Shown here in pieces: positions 1 through 8,256 of a stretch of 25,448 nucleotides of DNA. The position numbers and the translations under genes are program-made. The stretch lies in the NCBI GenBank assembly GCA_036557885.1, contig DATBGS010000038.1, positions 1 through 25,448 of the forward strand, given 5' to 3'. The notes beneath the pieces were generated by a model. The model saw only the letters and a list, made by a program, of their open reading frames with translations, was not told where the DNA came from and ran no database searches. The first letter of the stretch is position 1. Every line of letters begins with the position of its first letter. Source of the stretch: DATBGS01 sp036557885. GTDB taxonomy: Bacteria > Chloroflexota > Ktedonobacteria > Ktedonobacterales > DATBGS01.

Positions 1-36
1 TGTACTGTTTTCGTAGCTCAACACTGGGCGGGGTAC
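1..36 (+). repeat. Left terminal inverted repeat of IS481-like element
   Basis: This is the exact reverse complement of 1599-1634. It lies at the very edge of the window, as expected if the sequence was assembled up to a multicopy repeat. Confidence 0.9.
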
Positions 37-95
37 CTGTGAGCGTACCTGCTCCGCTCGCCTGACCTTCCTGTTTTGCTGCCTGTCACCTCCCC

Positions 96-1421
96 TCAGC
101 TGGCCCATAAGCTCAATTGGTGCAGCCGCCGCTGATGTTGCAGCCACCGGCGGTACTCAGATCTTGCTTCCTCCAGCATCCGGGCAGCATACTCCTCGAA
201 CGGCAGTGCCTGCCCGACCAAGCCTTTGATGGCGACCGATTTGATCACCTCCCGGCCCAGCAGGACCGAAAACGCTTGCTCCGGCGCATTCACCACCAGC
301 ACCACTTTCTGCCCAGCCAATGCTTGCTTGATATAGTAGTGGTGCCCTTCTGCGGCCACACTCCCATTGGGCTGGACCGTGCGGGCAAACGCCTGCCCGT
401 GGATGGAAATCAGCCAGCGGTCGGGGTCCACCACCTCTGGCAAGGGTGGGCGTGTGGGCAGCGTGGGGAAGGCTACTAGCGGCGGGCGGTTCCCCATGCC
501 GCGCCCCTGATGCGGGCGCTCCGCATGGTAGTGCCGCAGAAATGCCTCCGTCACCTCGTTGGCCGCCTCTTCGGTTTCGGGGTGTTCCAGCAGTATACAC
601 TCCGTTTGGTAGGTTTTAATCAAGCGCTCGACGTAGCCTTTTTTATCCGGCCTCCGAGGCGGGCAAACGTTCGGCGTGATCCCCACGCAGAGCAGGAACC
701 GCATCAGCGCGCTGGGAAAATCTCGCCCGCTCGGCGACCCCACCCAGCGCGGATCCCGGTCGAACGTCAGCGTACCGATCAGACCAGTGCGCCGGAGGCA
801 GGCAATAACTGCCGCCAGCGCTGTCTCCGCATGAAAGTCCGCGTTGATCTCCGCATACGGCACTTGGCGGCTGCCCACATCCTCAAAGAAGCAGGCTTCG
901 ACTCCATGCTGCCGCTTTCCACCCGGTTCGGCGGGGATACTGCCAATGTCGGTGAAGTCCGCTTGCAGTTCGGCCAGCGGTTCGGGCGGCTCCAGCGGCT
1001 GATGGTGTGGTGGCAGCTCGGTGGCGATGCGCCAGTGCGCGCGCAGCACCTTCCAGATGGTGCGGGTCGAACGCGGCAAGGGCACACCCAGGGCCAGAGC
1101 TTCAGCATCTTGCTGGAGAAAATACAGAATGGTGCGGGGACCGGGGACACGGCGGAGATGATCGGGTGGGTCGTCCCGAATGGACAGAATCCGCTCCACC
1201 ACTGGCGGAGATGTAGACGGGGGTGGCGTGTGGCGCGCGTGGGAGCGGGACTGGAACAGGGTGAGATCGGAGGTAGTGGCGTGTTTGAAGCGAGATAACC
1301 ATTTTTTGACCCAGCTTTCGGAGCGACCCACGGCAGCGGCCAGGTCAGGATAGGTCCAATCTGCATGCTGGCGGGCCAGGCAGAATAAGGCTGCACGTTG
1401 GGCAACCAGGTCGGCTTCCAT
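96..1421 (-). CDS. IS481-like DDE transposase
   Basis: This 441-residue protein cuts and joins the ends of its own element. An N-terminal helix-turn-helix region (about residues 1-60, with WTYPDLAAAVGRSESWVKKW) would bind the inverted repeats. A central integrase-like RNase H fold follows: QADFTDIG near residue 155 carries the first catalytic Asp, TFDRDPRWVG near 220 the second, and KKGYVERLIKTYQ near 265 the Glu. The C-terminal part (about 330-441) resembles the beta-rich Mu-type domain of such transposases. The gene is intact and sits alone inside perfect terminal repeats, so it could be active. The family call rests on the DDE pattern, the length and the TGT termini; the exact subgroup is uncertain. 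Confidence 0.88.
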   Translation of the reverse strand: MEADLVAQRAALFCLARQHADWTYPDLAAAVGRSESWVKKWLSRFKHATTSDLTLFQSRSHARHTPPPSTSPPVVERILSIRDDPPDHLRRVPGPRTILYFLQQDAEALALGVPLPRSTRTIWKVLRAHWRIATELPPHHQPLEPPEPLAELQADFTDIGSIPAEPGGKRQHGVEACFFEDVGSRQVPYAEINADFHAETALAAVIACLRRTGLIGTLTFDRDPRWVGSPSGRDFPSALMRFLLCVGITPNVCPPRRPDKKGYVERLIKTYQTECILLEHPETEEAANEVTEAFLRHYHAERPHQGRGMGNRPPLVAFPTLPTRPPLPEVVDPDRWLISIHGQAFARTVQPNGSVAAEGHHYYIKQALAGQKVVLVVNAPEQAFSVLLGREVIKSVAIKGLVGQALPFEEYAARMLEEARSEYRRWLQHQRRLHQLSLWAS

Positions 1422-1598
1422 GACACAGACGTCTCCCTTCAGGCAAGTTGGTGCCAGTGTAGCCCAGGCGCGACCTAGAGGAAAGAGGAGACGTTCTGGA
1501 GGGGGCGAACCGCTGATAACGGCGACCGAAACACGTTCGCGTCACATCTACCAAGCGGTAAATTATCATGGAAGCGGGCGGAGCCGGTACGCTCAGGA

Positions 1599-1634
1599 GT
1601 ACCCCGCCCAGTGTTGAGCTACGAAAACAGTACA
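1599..1634 (-). repeat. Right terminal inverted repeat of IS481-like element
   Basis: This is the exact reverse complement of bases 1-36. The sequence after it (from 1635, GACTGCGTCGG) is the flanking DNA that leads into the 3' end of the secreted-protein gene, about 90 bases away. Confidence 0.9.
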
Positions 1635-1722
1635 GACTGCGTCGGCGATCTCATTGTGCGTGACACGGCGCACTTATCCCCCATATCTGATAGAAGCACC
1701 CGCGGCACGGCGCGGATATACG

Positions 1723-2910
1723 CTAGGTCAAGACTGTCGAGCAGTAGGTCGTGTTCGGCCCGAAAGGGCCGGGGCATTGCTCAGTTTGCTGGAATTGATC
1801 CGCCTGATGGAAATCCTTCGAGGTGCCAGGATAATCCCCGCCGTAGGTATAGCCATGAAGGCTTTTGTTCAGCGCGTACCAGGGATACCAGCAGAACGGG
1901 GTGCCATAGCTGGCCGCCCCACAATTTTGGTTCACCTCGGCCTTGCCGCCAAAATCGCTCACGACCGAATAGCTTTTCGCCGTGCTCCCATCCCCAAAGG
2001 TGACATCGGTGATCACCAGCGGATTGAACCCGGTCCAGGTGGGCACGTTGTACGAATAGCAGGGCGGTTTCGTGGCGCTGCCCGGCAGACAGAATTGCCC
2101 GGCAGGCTGGGTGAAATTGCTGGTATGCCCAATTTCCCAGACCAGACTGTTAGGCGCATCATCCACCAGACCCCAGCCCAGCGCATTCCCGAGCTGCTGA
2201 ACACTGTAAGCGGGCATCAAGGGACCATCCACTTTGCTATTCAAGATAATCGTCCCGCTGTGGCCAGTCGTCACGTCAGTCACGGTGATATGCATCCCGT
2301 CGGCAGCGGAGGTGATGTATTGGTGGTCCGTCACCAGATCGCCCGCGTGCAATTCCAGCGGGCCTCCGGTTGTGCTGTCAGTAAGCATGGCATTGAACGC
2401 GGCTGATTCCGAATTCCCCTTCGGACTCACTTCCCAGACCGGGGAGCATGCGGTATAGATGCCTGGCGCGGGCTTCACGTTATAGCCGCCCCCCGCCGCA
2501 CAATTGGTGACCAGGCTGTTGGGATAGAATTGTAACTCTAAGAAGGCTTGTTGAAACAAGCTGTGGGGATCGGTGACGACCCCGCCGATCCAAAAGGTCG
2601 GGCCGACCGAATCAACTGTGGTGGTGCCATCACTGGGCAAGAGCAGATGCCAGGTCAGGTCTTGCGCTGAACCGGGTTTGGAGGAAAGGGGATCAATCTC
2701 TGGCTCGTCGTGGCCGGTGCAACTGGAGGTATACCAGATGTACTCCTGGGGATGATGGCCGATGCAGAGCGATTGTCCACCAGCGGAAGTAGGGTGCGTT
2801 CCGGCGTTGCTTGCCGCACTCACGCGAGGCTGAAGCCCGATCCCCAGAGCGGTTGCCGCCACAAGCGCCAGGGCAGCCCCACTGATCGAAAGCGTACGAA
2901 ACAAGCGCAT
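1723..2910 (-). CDS. Secreted cysteine-rich protein of unknown function
   Basis: I do not recognise a family for this 395-residue protein. Residues 1-32 form a classical signal peptide: a basic start (MRLFR), a hydrophobic core (ALALVAATALGIGL) and a likely cleavage after VSA. The mature part is rich in Gly, Thr, Ser and aromatic residues, carries few Lys, and has ten cysteines, an even number that suits disulfide bonding outside the cell. Stretches such as GPTFWIGGVV and LELQFYPNS suggest a beta-sandwich fold, possibly binding a polymer or acting as a hydrolase; that is a guess. A GGAGG ribosome site lies 9 bases before the ATG. Its 3' end is 89 bases from the IS481-like element and appears intact. 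Confidence 0.75.
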   Translation of the reverse strand: MRLFRTLSISGAALALVAATALGIGLQPRVSAASNAGTHPTSAGGQSLCIGHHPQEYIWYTSSCTGHDEPEIDPLSSKPGSAQDLTWHLLLPSDGTTTVDSVGPTFWIGGVVTDPHSLFQQAFLELQFYPNSLVTNCAAGGGYNVKPAPGIYTACSPVWEVSPKGNSESAAFNAMLTDSTTGGPLELHAGDLVTDHQYITSAADGMHITVTDVTTGHSGTIILNSKVDGPLMPAYSVQQLGNALGWGLVDDAPNSLVWEIGHTSNFTQPAGQFCLPGSATKPPCYSYNVPTWTGFNPLVITDVTFGDGSTAKSYSVVSDFGGKAEVNQNCGAASYGTPFCWYPWYALNKSLHGYTYGGDYPGTSKDFHQADQFQQTEQCPGPFGPNTTYCSTVLT

Positions 2911-3521
2911 ACAAAAAGCCCTCCGTCATGAGGCCGGTGCGGGAGTGGGCGCCGGTGCCTTCTCCGACCAGTTGGAGGCATTGTACCTGAGCCTTTCCAA
3001 AACATGCAACCGGACGTGACCAATGGGGGTATCCCAACTTGGGACAGAGAGGCGAGCTGCATCAGTAAGACATACAGGTAGGCCAGAATTTTGGGGGGAA
3101 CGTCACACACGCACCATGCAACAGCATCTTCAACCACTGAGGCTTCGATGCGCTTGAAACCATTTCACCGAGCCAACGCTTGAGGCGCTCACACGTGCAG
3201 TGGTCCTGCTCCTTTGGCAGGATCAACCATCTTACGTTACATGGCCATGCTAACCGCGATGACGGCGCGGCCGTCAGGCCCACCAGATGAAAATGGCGCT
3301 CGACGCTGGCGCAGCGTTGGAGTAGACTGGTGGTGTGCCTGGCCGAGCGGCGGCAACTTGTTTAGTGCTGCGAGCCTGCATGCTAACCTGCCTGGGCGCT
3401 GAGAGGTAGGCCTACCTGTCGCCCCCGTCTGACGGGGAGCACGTATATCAAACTCTCCATCCAATCAGTGCCTGACCAGGTGCACGTGCTTCGTCCGACC
3501 TTTGCCCCAGGAGGTGTACGT
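2911..3521. other. Intergenic region with a possible decayed minus-strand ORF
   Basis: No intact gene is supported here. On the minus strand, roughly 3260 down to 3010, a coding-looking frame (residues such as CERLKRWLGEM and KPQWLKMLLHGA) is broken at a run of six C (complement of 3094-3099). Adding one base would continue it with PPKILAYLYVLLMQLASLSQ. I do not recognise it, and it may be a pseudogene or chance. A small palindrome TCCCAACTTGGGA lies near 3030. The last bases before 3522 hold the ribosome site of the IS110-like gene (CAGGAGGT). Confidence 0.3.
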
Positions 3522-4778
3522 ATGCAAACGGTTTTTACGAACTGCGCCGGAATTGATGTTCATAAGAAGTTTCTGGTGGCATGCTGCTTGAGCGTCAATT
3601 CGCAGGGGCAGCCCCACAAAGAGATCCGGACGTTTGGAACGATGACGGGAGAACTGGAAGAGTTGGCTGGGTGGTTGGCTGGCTTAGGCTGTACTCACAT
3701 CGTCATCGAGAGCACGGGCGTGTTTTGGCAACCTATCTTTAATATCCTAGAAGACCGCTTTCAGGTTTGGCTGGTCAACCCGCAGCATGTCAAGCATGTG
3801 CCTGGCCGCAAGACTGATGTGCAGGATGCCGAGTGGTTAGCCCAGCTTATGCAGCATGGTTTGCGTCATCCGCCAGTTTCATTCCACCTCGGGAACAACG
3901 GGATCTGCGTGACCTGGTCCGGCATCGACAGACGCTGGTGGAGGAACGCAACCGCATCACCAACCGGCTCCAGAAGCTGCTGGAAGATGCCAATCTGAAG
4001 TTATCCTCGGTTGCGAGCGACCTCCAAGGAGTGACGGCACAGGCGATCTTACATGCTTTACTCGCTGGAGAACAGGACCCCCAGGTATTGGCGGGGCTGG
4101 CGCGGGGCAGATTGCGCACAAAGCGTGCGGAGCTAGAACGGGCCCTCAAAGGCGGACTGCGGGAGCAGCAGCGCTTTCTGCTGACGCAGTTGTTGACTCA
4201 TTGGACTTCCTGGATGAGGAGATTGCCTTGGTGCTGGAGCAGATTGAGCACCTGGTAGACCACCTGCCCGCTTTCCGGCAAACCATCGCCCGCTGGAGTA
4301 CGATTCCCGGGATCAAAGAGCAGACCGCTTTATTAATGGTCAGCGAAGTGGGGGTCGACATGGGTCGCTTTCCCTCGGATCGGCACCTGACCTCGTGGGC
4401 AGGCTTGGTGCCGGGGAATAACGAGAGCGGAGGCAAACGCCGCCCAGCACGAGCGCGCAAGGGGAATCTCTACCTGAGACGTGGATTGGTCCAAGCGGCA
4501 CGAGCAGCCGCCAGGACAAAAGGAACCTATCTCCATGCGCTCTACCAGCGGGTAGCGGCCCGGCGGGGAGCGAGTCGGGCCGCCATTGCTGTCGCCCGGA
4601 CGCTCTTACAGATTGCCTACTCGTCTCGCAGGTGCGTGGAGAGGTCTACCAGGACCTGGGGGCCGAATATCTCGATCAGCTTGATCGGGCGTGCACGGCC
4701 AAACGGCTGGTGCGCCGCCTCGAACACTTGGGGTTTACCGTCCAGATCGCCGAGCCAGAACTCACTCAAGCTGGGTGA
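3522..4778 (+). pseudogene. IS110-family transposase, broken by three frameshifts
   Basis: The start at 3522 follows a good CAGGAGGT site. The first frame gives CAGIDVHKKFLVACC (the DEDD-type N-terminal domain, first acidic residue in GIDVHK), IVIESTG and KTDVQDAEWLAQLM. Near 3880 the frame shifts (FIPPREQRDLRDLVRHR continues in frame 2). Near 4200 it shifts again (LDFLDEEIALVLEQIEHLV). The Transposase_20 part follows (IPGIKEQTALLMVSEVG, LTSWAGLVPGNNESGGKRR). Near 4622 a third shift restores VRGEVYQDLGAEYLDQ and a tail ending TQAG then TGA at 4776-4778. Corrected length would be about 418 residues, normal for the family. Three separate shifts argue for decay rather than programmed frameshifting. 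No clear terminal repeats are visible, as usual for IS110. Confidence 0.85.
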
Positions 4779-4787
4779 GTTCTGGCT

Positions 4788-4954
4788 ATTTTCATATCAA
4801 CTGGCCCGGAACGACCAGCTTATAACGCGTATGGCGGCGACCAGGTTCATGAACTGCAGAGTTTCTTGCTGATTGGCTCTGATGAAAAGAAGCCAGTTCT
4901 TACTGGAGATGGGGATGAATGCCAGAAACTCGTCCAGGTCAAATGGGCGGGGGA
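4788..4954 (+). pseudogene. Fragment of an unknown protein gene between IS110 and a palindromic repeat
   Basis: A plus-strand frame reads about 55 residues with coding-like composition, including AYNAYGGDQVHELQSFLLIG and EKKPVLTGDGDECQKLVQVK. It has no start codon context and runs straight into the 93-bp palindromic repeat at 4955, after which nothing similar continues. It looks like a leftover internal piece of a gene cut by the IS110 element on one side and the repeat on the other. The family is not recognised. Confidence 0.35.
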
Positions 4955-5047
4955 TGTCCTGGCTACATTCCTCATTCGGCCGAAACAGGCGATATTGAGT
5001 ACGATGGAACCAGTGATTTGTGGCCGATGAAGGAAGTAGCCAGGACA
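4955..5047. repeat. MITE-like palindromic repeat, copy A
   Basis: This 93-bp unit starts TGTCCTGGCTACATTCCTCA and its opposite end, read in reverse complement, starts TGTCCTGGCTACTTCCTTCA. The terminal inverted repeat is therefore about 25 bp, ending at CGG. The middle (TTGAGTACGATGGAACCAG) is shared with copies at 6959-7054 and, inverted, 17340-17431. It encodes no transposase. Its length, terminal repeats and dispersed copies fit a miniature inverted-repeat element; a REP-like structural repeat is the alternative. Confidence 0.75.
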
Positions 5048-5230
5048 GGTCCGCAATGATCCTTCTGGCGCGTGATAGGGCGCTTTTCGCTTGCTCATGC
5101 CAGGCAGTCTATCTCACTCTGCTCAGCATGAAAAGACCCTACATCCGGAGGAGACCCGGCTTGCTCTGCTGGACAGCAGGTGCTATGATGGGCGCCAACA
5201 AGGGGAGAATGCGAGGCGCTTGTATCACAG

Positions 5231-6847
5231 ATGGCACCCAACAAAGCTGATTCAGCATCCGCGCTGACCCGTCGCCAGTTCCTCACCATCTGCGCGCTTG
5301 GAGCGCTCCCAGGGGTGCTCGCAGCCTGCCAGGGCGGGCCACCCCAGGTGAGCCAGGTGACATCGCTCCCCAGCCCAACACTCAGCCCATCTCCACCCCC
5401 CTTTGCCACAGAAGCCGACTGGATGGCCTTTGCCAGCAGCCTGCAAGGCACCCTTCTCCGACAGGACAGTCCACAGTACCCCATCGCACGTCAACTCTTT
5501 GATCCGCGCTTCGATGGCATCCAGCCGACAGCCATTGCCTACTGCGCCTCTTCGTCGGACATTCAGCGTTCCCTTGCATTTGCGCGCCAGTTTGGTTTGC
5601 CACTTGCGCCTCGCGCTGGAGGCCACTCCTTTGCTGGCTATTCGACCACCACCGGCTTGGTGGTGGATGTCACCCAGATGAACACGGTAAAGATAGATGC
5701 GCTGGCAGGCAGGGCTGTTATCGGGGCAGGAGCCCGCCTCATTGACGTGTACGCGACGCTGGCACAGGTGGGAGTGGCACTCCCCGCTGGCTCTTGCCCA
5801 ACGGTTGGGATCGCTGGTCTGACGCTGGGCGGAGGCGTTGGCGTCCTTGGCCGCAAGTTTGGCTTGACCTGCGACAATCTCCTGGCTGCCGAGGTCGTCC
5901 TGGCCGATGGTCGCGTGCTCACCTGTGACGCCACCCACGACCCCGATCTCTTTTGGGCCTTGCGCGGCGGGGGCGGAGGCAACTTTGGGGTGGTTACCTC
6001 GTTCAGCTTCCAGGTCCATCCAGTCAACACGTTGGTGGTGTTCACCTTGAACTGGGCGTGGAGCAGCGCCATGGATGTCGTAGATGCCTGGCAGCATTGG
6101 GCGCCCCAGGCGCCAGACGAATTGTGGTCCAACTGCTTGCTGCTGGCCTCCAGCAATCAGCACGCCAATCCCATTGCACGGGTCAATGGGGTCTATGTGG
6201 GAGGCGTCGCCCCGCTGGAGACCCTGCTGGACCACCTGGTCGGCCAGATTGGGGTAGCGCCCACAAGCCGCTATGTGTTTGAGGACAGCCTGCTCGACAC
6301 GATGCTGGTGGAGGCCGGCTGTTACGGCCATCCCGTCAGTGAGTGCCATTTACCCAGCCAGAATGCGCAGGGTCAGGTGCCGCGAGTGACCGCTGGTGCC
6401 CGGTCCGACTACTTTACCAACCTCTTGCCCAGACAAGGTATCAGCGCCCTGGTCAGCGCCATTTCCCAGCGCCAGACCTCCTCCACGCTTGGAGACGGCG
6501 GCATTGGGCTGGATGCCTATGGTGGCTCCATCAATCGTGTAGCAGCAGACGCCACTGCCTTTGTCCACCGCAGCGCGCTGTTCTCGGCCCAGTATTCCGC
6601 CAACTTTAGCGTGAGCGACCCGGAGAACGTCATTGCCGCCAATCACACCTGGCTGAACGATATCTGGCAGGCCATGCGACCCTATGCCAGCGGTGCCTCC
6701 TATCAGAACTACATTGACCCAGAACTGTCTGACTGGCAGCAAGCCTATTATGGCGCGAATCTGGCGCGGTTGCGGCGGGTTAAGGCCACCTATGACCCCG
6801 GCGCCCTCTTCCATTTCGCGCAGAGCATCCCGCCAGCCAGCGTCTGA
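5231..6847 (+). CDS. Exported FAD-linked oxidase, berberine-bridge-enzyme type
   Basis: This is a 538-residue flavoprotein oxidase. Residues 13-18 (TRRQFL) form a twin-arginine signal, followed by a hydrophobic stretch ending in the lipobox LAAC with Cys33, so the folded protein is probably exported by Tat and lipid-anchored outside. The FAD_binding_4 domain spans about residues 95-265: GGHSFAGY carries His132, and AGSCPTVG carries Cys189. These match the two residues that bind FAD covalently in bicovalent berberine-bridge-type enzymes. GGGGGNFGVV follows near 250. The C-terminal BBE domain ends with YQNYIDPELSDWQQAYYG and NLARLRRVKATYDP. Substrate is unknown; relatives oxidise sugars, alkaloids or phenolics and release hydrogen peroxide. 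The gene stands alone between two decayed transposon regions but looks intact. Confidence 0.9.
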   Translation: MAPNKADSASALTRRQFLTICALGALPGVLAACQGGPPQVSQVTSLPSPTLSPSPPPFATEADWMAFASSLQGTLLRQDSPQYPIARQLFDPRFDGIQPTAIAYCASSSDIQRSLAFARQFGLPLAPRAGGHSFAGYSTTTGLVVDVTQMNTVKIDALAGRAVIGAGARLIDVYATLAQVGVALPAGSCPTVGIAGLTLGGGVGVLGRKFGLTCDNLLAAEVVLADGRVLTCDATHDPDLFWALRGGGGGNFGVVTSFSFQVHPVNTLVVFTLNWAWSSAMDVVDAWQHWAPQAPDELWSNCLLLASSNQHANPIARVNGVYVGGVAPLETLLDHLVGQIGVAPTSRYVFEDSLLDTMLVEAGCYGHPVSECHLPSQNAQGQVPRVTAGARSDYFTNLLPRQGISALVSAISQRQTSSTLGDGGIGLDAYGGSINRVAADATAFVHRSALFSAQYSANFSVSDPENVIAANHTWLNDIWQAMRPYASGASYQNYIDPELSDWQQAYYGANLARLRRVKATYDPGALFHFAQSIPPASV

Positions 6848-6885
6848 ACAGGGCAAAGTGAAAGTGATGGGGCGTCGCCGGCCAA

Positions 6886-7340
6886 AAGATTGAGACGCGG
6901 TTTGCGTTGTTGAAGCAAGATGCTGAAGTGTTGAGGACGGTGTCAGCGGGTGAGAAGCCTGTCCTGGCTAATTTTCGTCGTCCGGGCGAAAAAGAGGATG
7001 TTGAGCACGATGGGACCAGAGAGTTGTGGCCGATGAAGAAAGTAGCCAGGACAGCTGGTGGCCACGCACAATTTCACGAAGCTCTCGTCACGGCTGAACA
7101 GGCGGCAGCGTACGCAGGTCTCGTCCCCTATCCACGCCGGGCATCGTACCAGTGTACGCGGGCGCGTGGGCATTGGGCAGACAGGCAATGCTCGGCTGCG
7201 TCGAGCCCTCTATTTGGCGTGCCTCTCGTGCGGCTCAGCATAATCCGGTCATGAAGACTTTCTACGAGCGGCTCCGTGCGGCAGGCAAGCCGATGAAAGT
7301 ACCGCGCTGTGTGGCAGCGCGTAAGCTCTTACATCTGTGT
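6886..7340 (+). pseudogene. Second IS110-family transposase remnant, C-terminal part only
   Basis: The remnant begins with IETRFALLKQDAEVLRTVS (6889 on), typical of the region just before the Transposase_20 domain. It is interrupted by a palindromic repeat (6959-7054), then resumes with VTAEQAAAYAGLVPYPRR. Two further frame changes are needed to follow SVRGRVGIGQTGNARLRRAL and then HNPVMKTFYERLRAAGKPMK to AARKLLHLC near 7338. The N-terminal catalytic domain is absent. Its sequence differs clearly from the IS110 copy at 3522-4778, so it is a separate lineage. No functional product is possible. Confidence 0.82.
6959..7054. repeat. MITE-like palindromic repeat, copy B, inside an IS110 remnant
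   Basis: This 96-bp unit begins CTGTCCTGGCTAATTTTCGT and its other end, reversed, begins CTGTCCTGGCTACTTTCTTC. The core reads TTGAGCACGATGGGACCAGA, close to copy A and to copy C in reverse. It sits between two parts of the transposase frame described at 6886-7340, so it either inserted there or replaced the missing segment. No target-site duplication is obvious. Confidence 0.8.
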
Positions 7341-7379
7341 CCTGGCTACTTGCTCTTCCGTATGATCTAAATACGGAAG
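7338..7379. repeat. Solo repeat end plus hairpin after the IS110 remnant
   Basis: TGTCCTGGCTACTT at 7338-7351 is identical to the palindromic-repeat terminus and is inverted relative to the right end of copy B. The IS110 C-terminal fragment is thus framed exactly by inverted copies of this terminus. It is followed by a 9-bp hairpin (CTTCCGTAT at 7355-7363 with ATACGGAAG at 7371-7379, 7-base loop). The hairpin lacks a T tract in either direction, so I do not call it a terminator, though it lies about 95 bases past the end of the sulfur operon. Confidence 0.6.
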
Positions 7380-7473
7380 TAAAAACAGGCCCTCCTCGCG
7401 ATAGGCGAACAGGCACTGTTCTACGAAGGGGGCTTTCTTTGAGTGTAACAAAAAGCTGAGTGAACTCCTCTGC

Positions 7474-8256
7474 TCATTTCCTACCTGGAGTGTGGTTGCC
7501 TGTATCAAACCAGACGAGAGATTTGTGCAACTCTGTAACAGTTCCAATGACTATTATGGCTGGTGAACGAATCTCTGCCGCAGCAACCTGAGCCGCAATA
7601 TGCTCCAGCGGGCCGGTCACCATGCGCTGGGCGGGCAGTGTCCCTTGTTCAATGACTGCCACTGGTGTCAACGACGGCATGCCGAAGGCTATGAGACGGC
7701 AAGAGATCCTGGCAAGGTTGGACAAACCCATCAGTATTACCAAGGTACCCCCCAACTTTGCCAGTGCTTTCCAGTTGACCGAAGCCGCTTGCTGATCAGA
7801 AATACTTTCATGTCCAGTTACGATTGTTACCTGCGCAGCATAATCGCGGTGGGTAATGGGGATTCCTGCGTAAGCTGGTGCAGCGATTGCTGAAGTGACT
7901 CCTGGCACTATCTCGTATGGAATGCCTGCCTCAGCGAGTGCCTCTGCTTCTTCGCCTCCTCGCCCAAAAAGAAAGGGATCGCCACCTTTCAGGCGCACCA
8001 CTGTGGAGCCATTGCGCGCATGAGCGATCAACAGATCATTAATCTTCTCCTGAGCAAGGGCGTGGCAGCCTGATGCCTTCCCGACAAATATTCTTTTAAC
8101 TTCTGGAGGCGCTGCTTTAAGTAAGGCCGGACTGATAAGGCGATCATAGATGATGACATCTGCTACTCGCAGGCAGCGCAGCCCTTTCAGGGTAATTAAT
8201 TCAGGGTCACCCGGCCCCGCCCCAACCAGATAGACCCGACCATTCTTCTGTCTCAT
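7474..8256 (-). CDS. cobA: Uroporphyrinogen-III C-methyltransferase
   Basis: This 260-residue enzyme (SUMT) methylates uroporphyrinogen III twice with S-adenosylmethionine to give precorrin-2, the first step towards siroheme. Family motifs are all present: VGAGPGDPELITLKG near residue 8, YDRLISPALL, GDPFLFGRGGEEAEAL near 80, and the signature YEIVPGVTSAIAAPAYAGIP near 105. The open frame extends further upstream, but the family begins at MRQKNGRVYLVGAG, so the ATG at 8256 is chosen. That start overlaps the 3' end of the preceding siroheme gene by 50 bases, suggesting translational coupling. It is the last gene of the sulfate operon and supplies the sulfite reductase cofactor. Confidence 0.93.
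   Translation of the reverse strand: MRQKNGRVYLVGAGPGDPELITLKGLRCLRVADVIIYDRLISPALLKAAPPEVKRIFVGKASGCHALAQEKINDLLIAHARNGSTVVRLKGGDPFLFGRGGEEAEALAEAGIPYEIVPGVTSAIAAPAYAGIPITHRDYAAQVTIVTGHESISDQQAASVNWKALAKLGGTLVILMGLSNLARISCRLIAFGMPSLTPVAVIEQGTLPAQRMVTGPLEHIAAQVAAAEIRSPAIIVIGTVTELHKSLVWFDTGNHTPGRK

Larger units (their letters stand above)
1..1634 (-). mobile_element. Complete IS481-like insertion sequence
   Basis: Bases 1-36 and 1599-1634 are perfect 36-bp inverted repeats starting TGTACTGTTTTCGTAG. The match continues imperfectly inward for about 20 more bases (GAGCGTACC then GCTCCG on both sides, with one indel). The element is 1634 bp and encloses one intact transposase gene on the minus strand. 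The TGT...ACA ends and the single DDE transposase fit the IS481 family. The left end coincides with the first base of the window, so a target-site duplication cannot be checked. The perfect ends and open frame suggest a recently active copy. Confidence 0.88.

Noticed and set aside
3215..3228. TGGCAGGATCAACC, whose complement resembles the first bases of eukaryotic or archaeal small-subunit rRNA
   Set aside because: The match is only 14 bases and the neighbouring sequence does not continue as rRNA; treated as coincidence.
3522..4778. Programmed frameshifting in the IS110 transposase
   Set aside because: Three shifts at sites without slippery motifs, and IS110 enzymes are normally made from one frame; decay is simpler.
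4955..5047. A shared peptide (CPGYFLHRPQ, then IVLN) readable across the three palindromic repeats
   Set aside because: The similarity follows from the DNA repeat itself; the frames lack starts and ribosome sites and lie on different strands.
5252..6349. Long minus-strand open frame opposite the FAD oxidase
   Set aside because: It is antisense to a protein with clear domains and has no recognisable motif.
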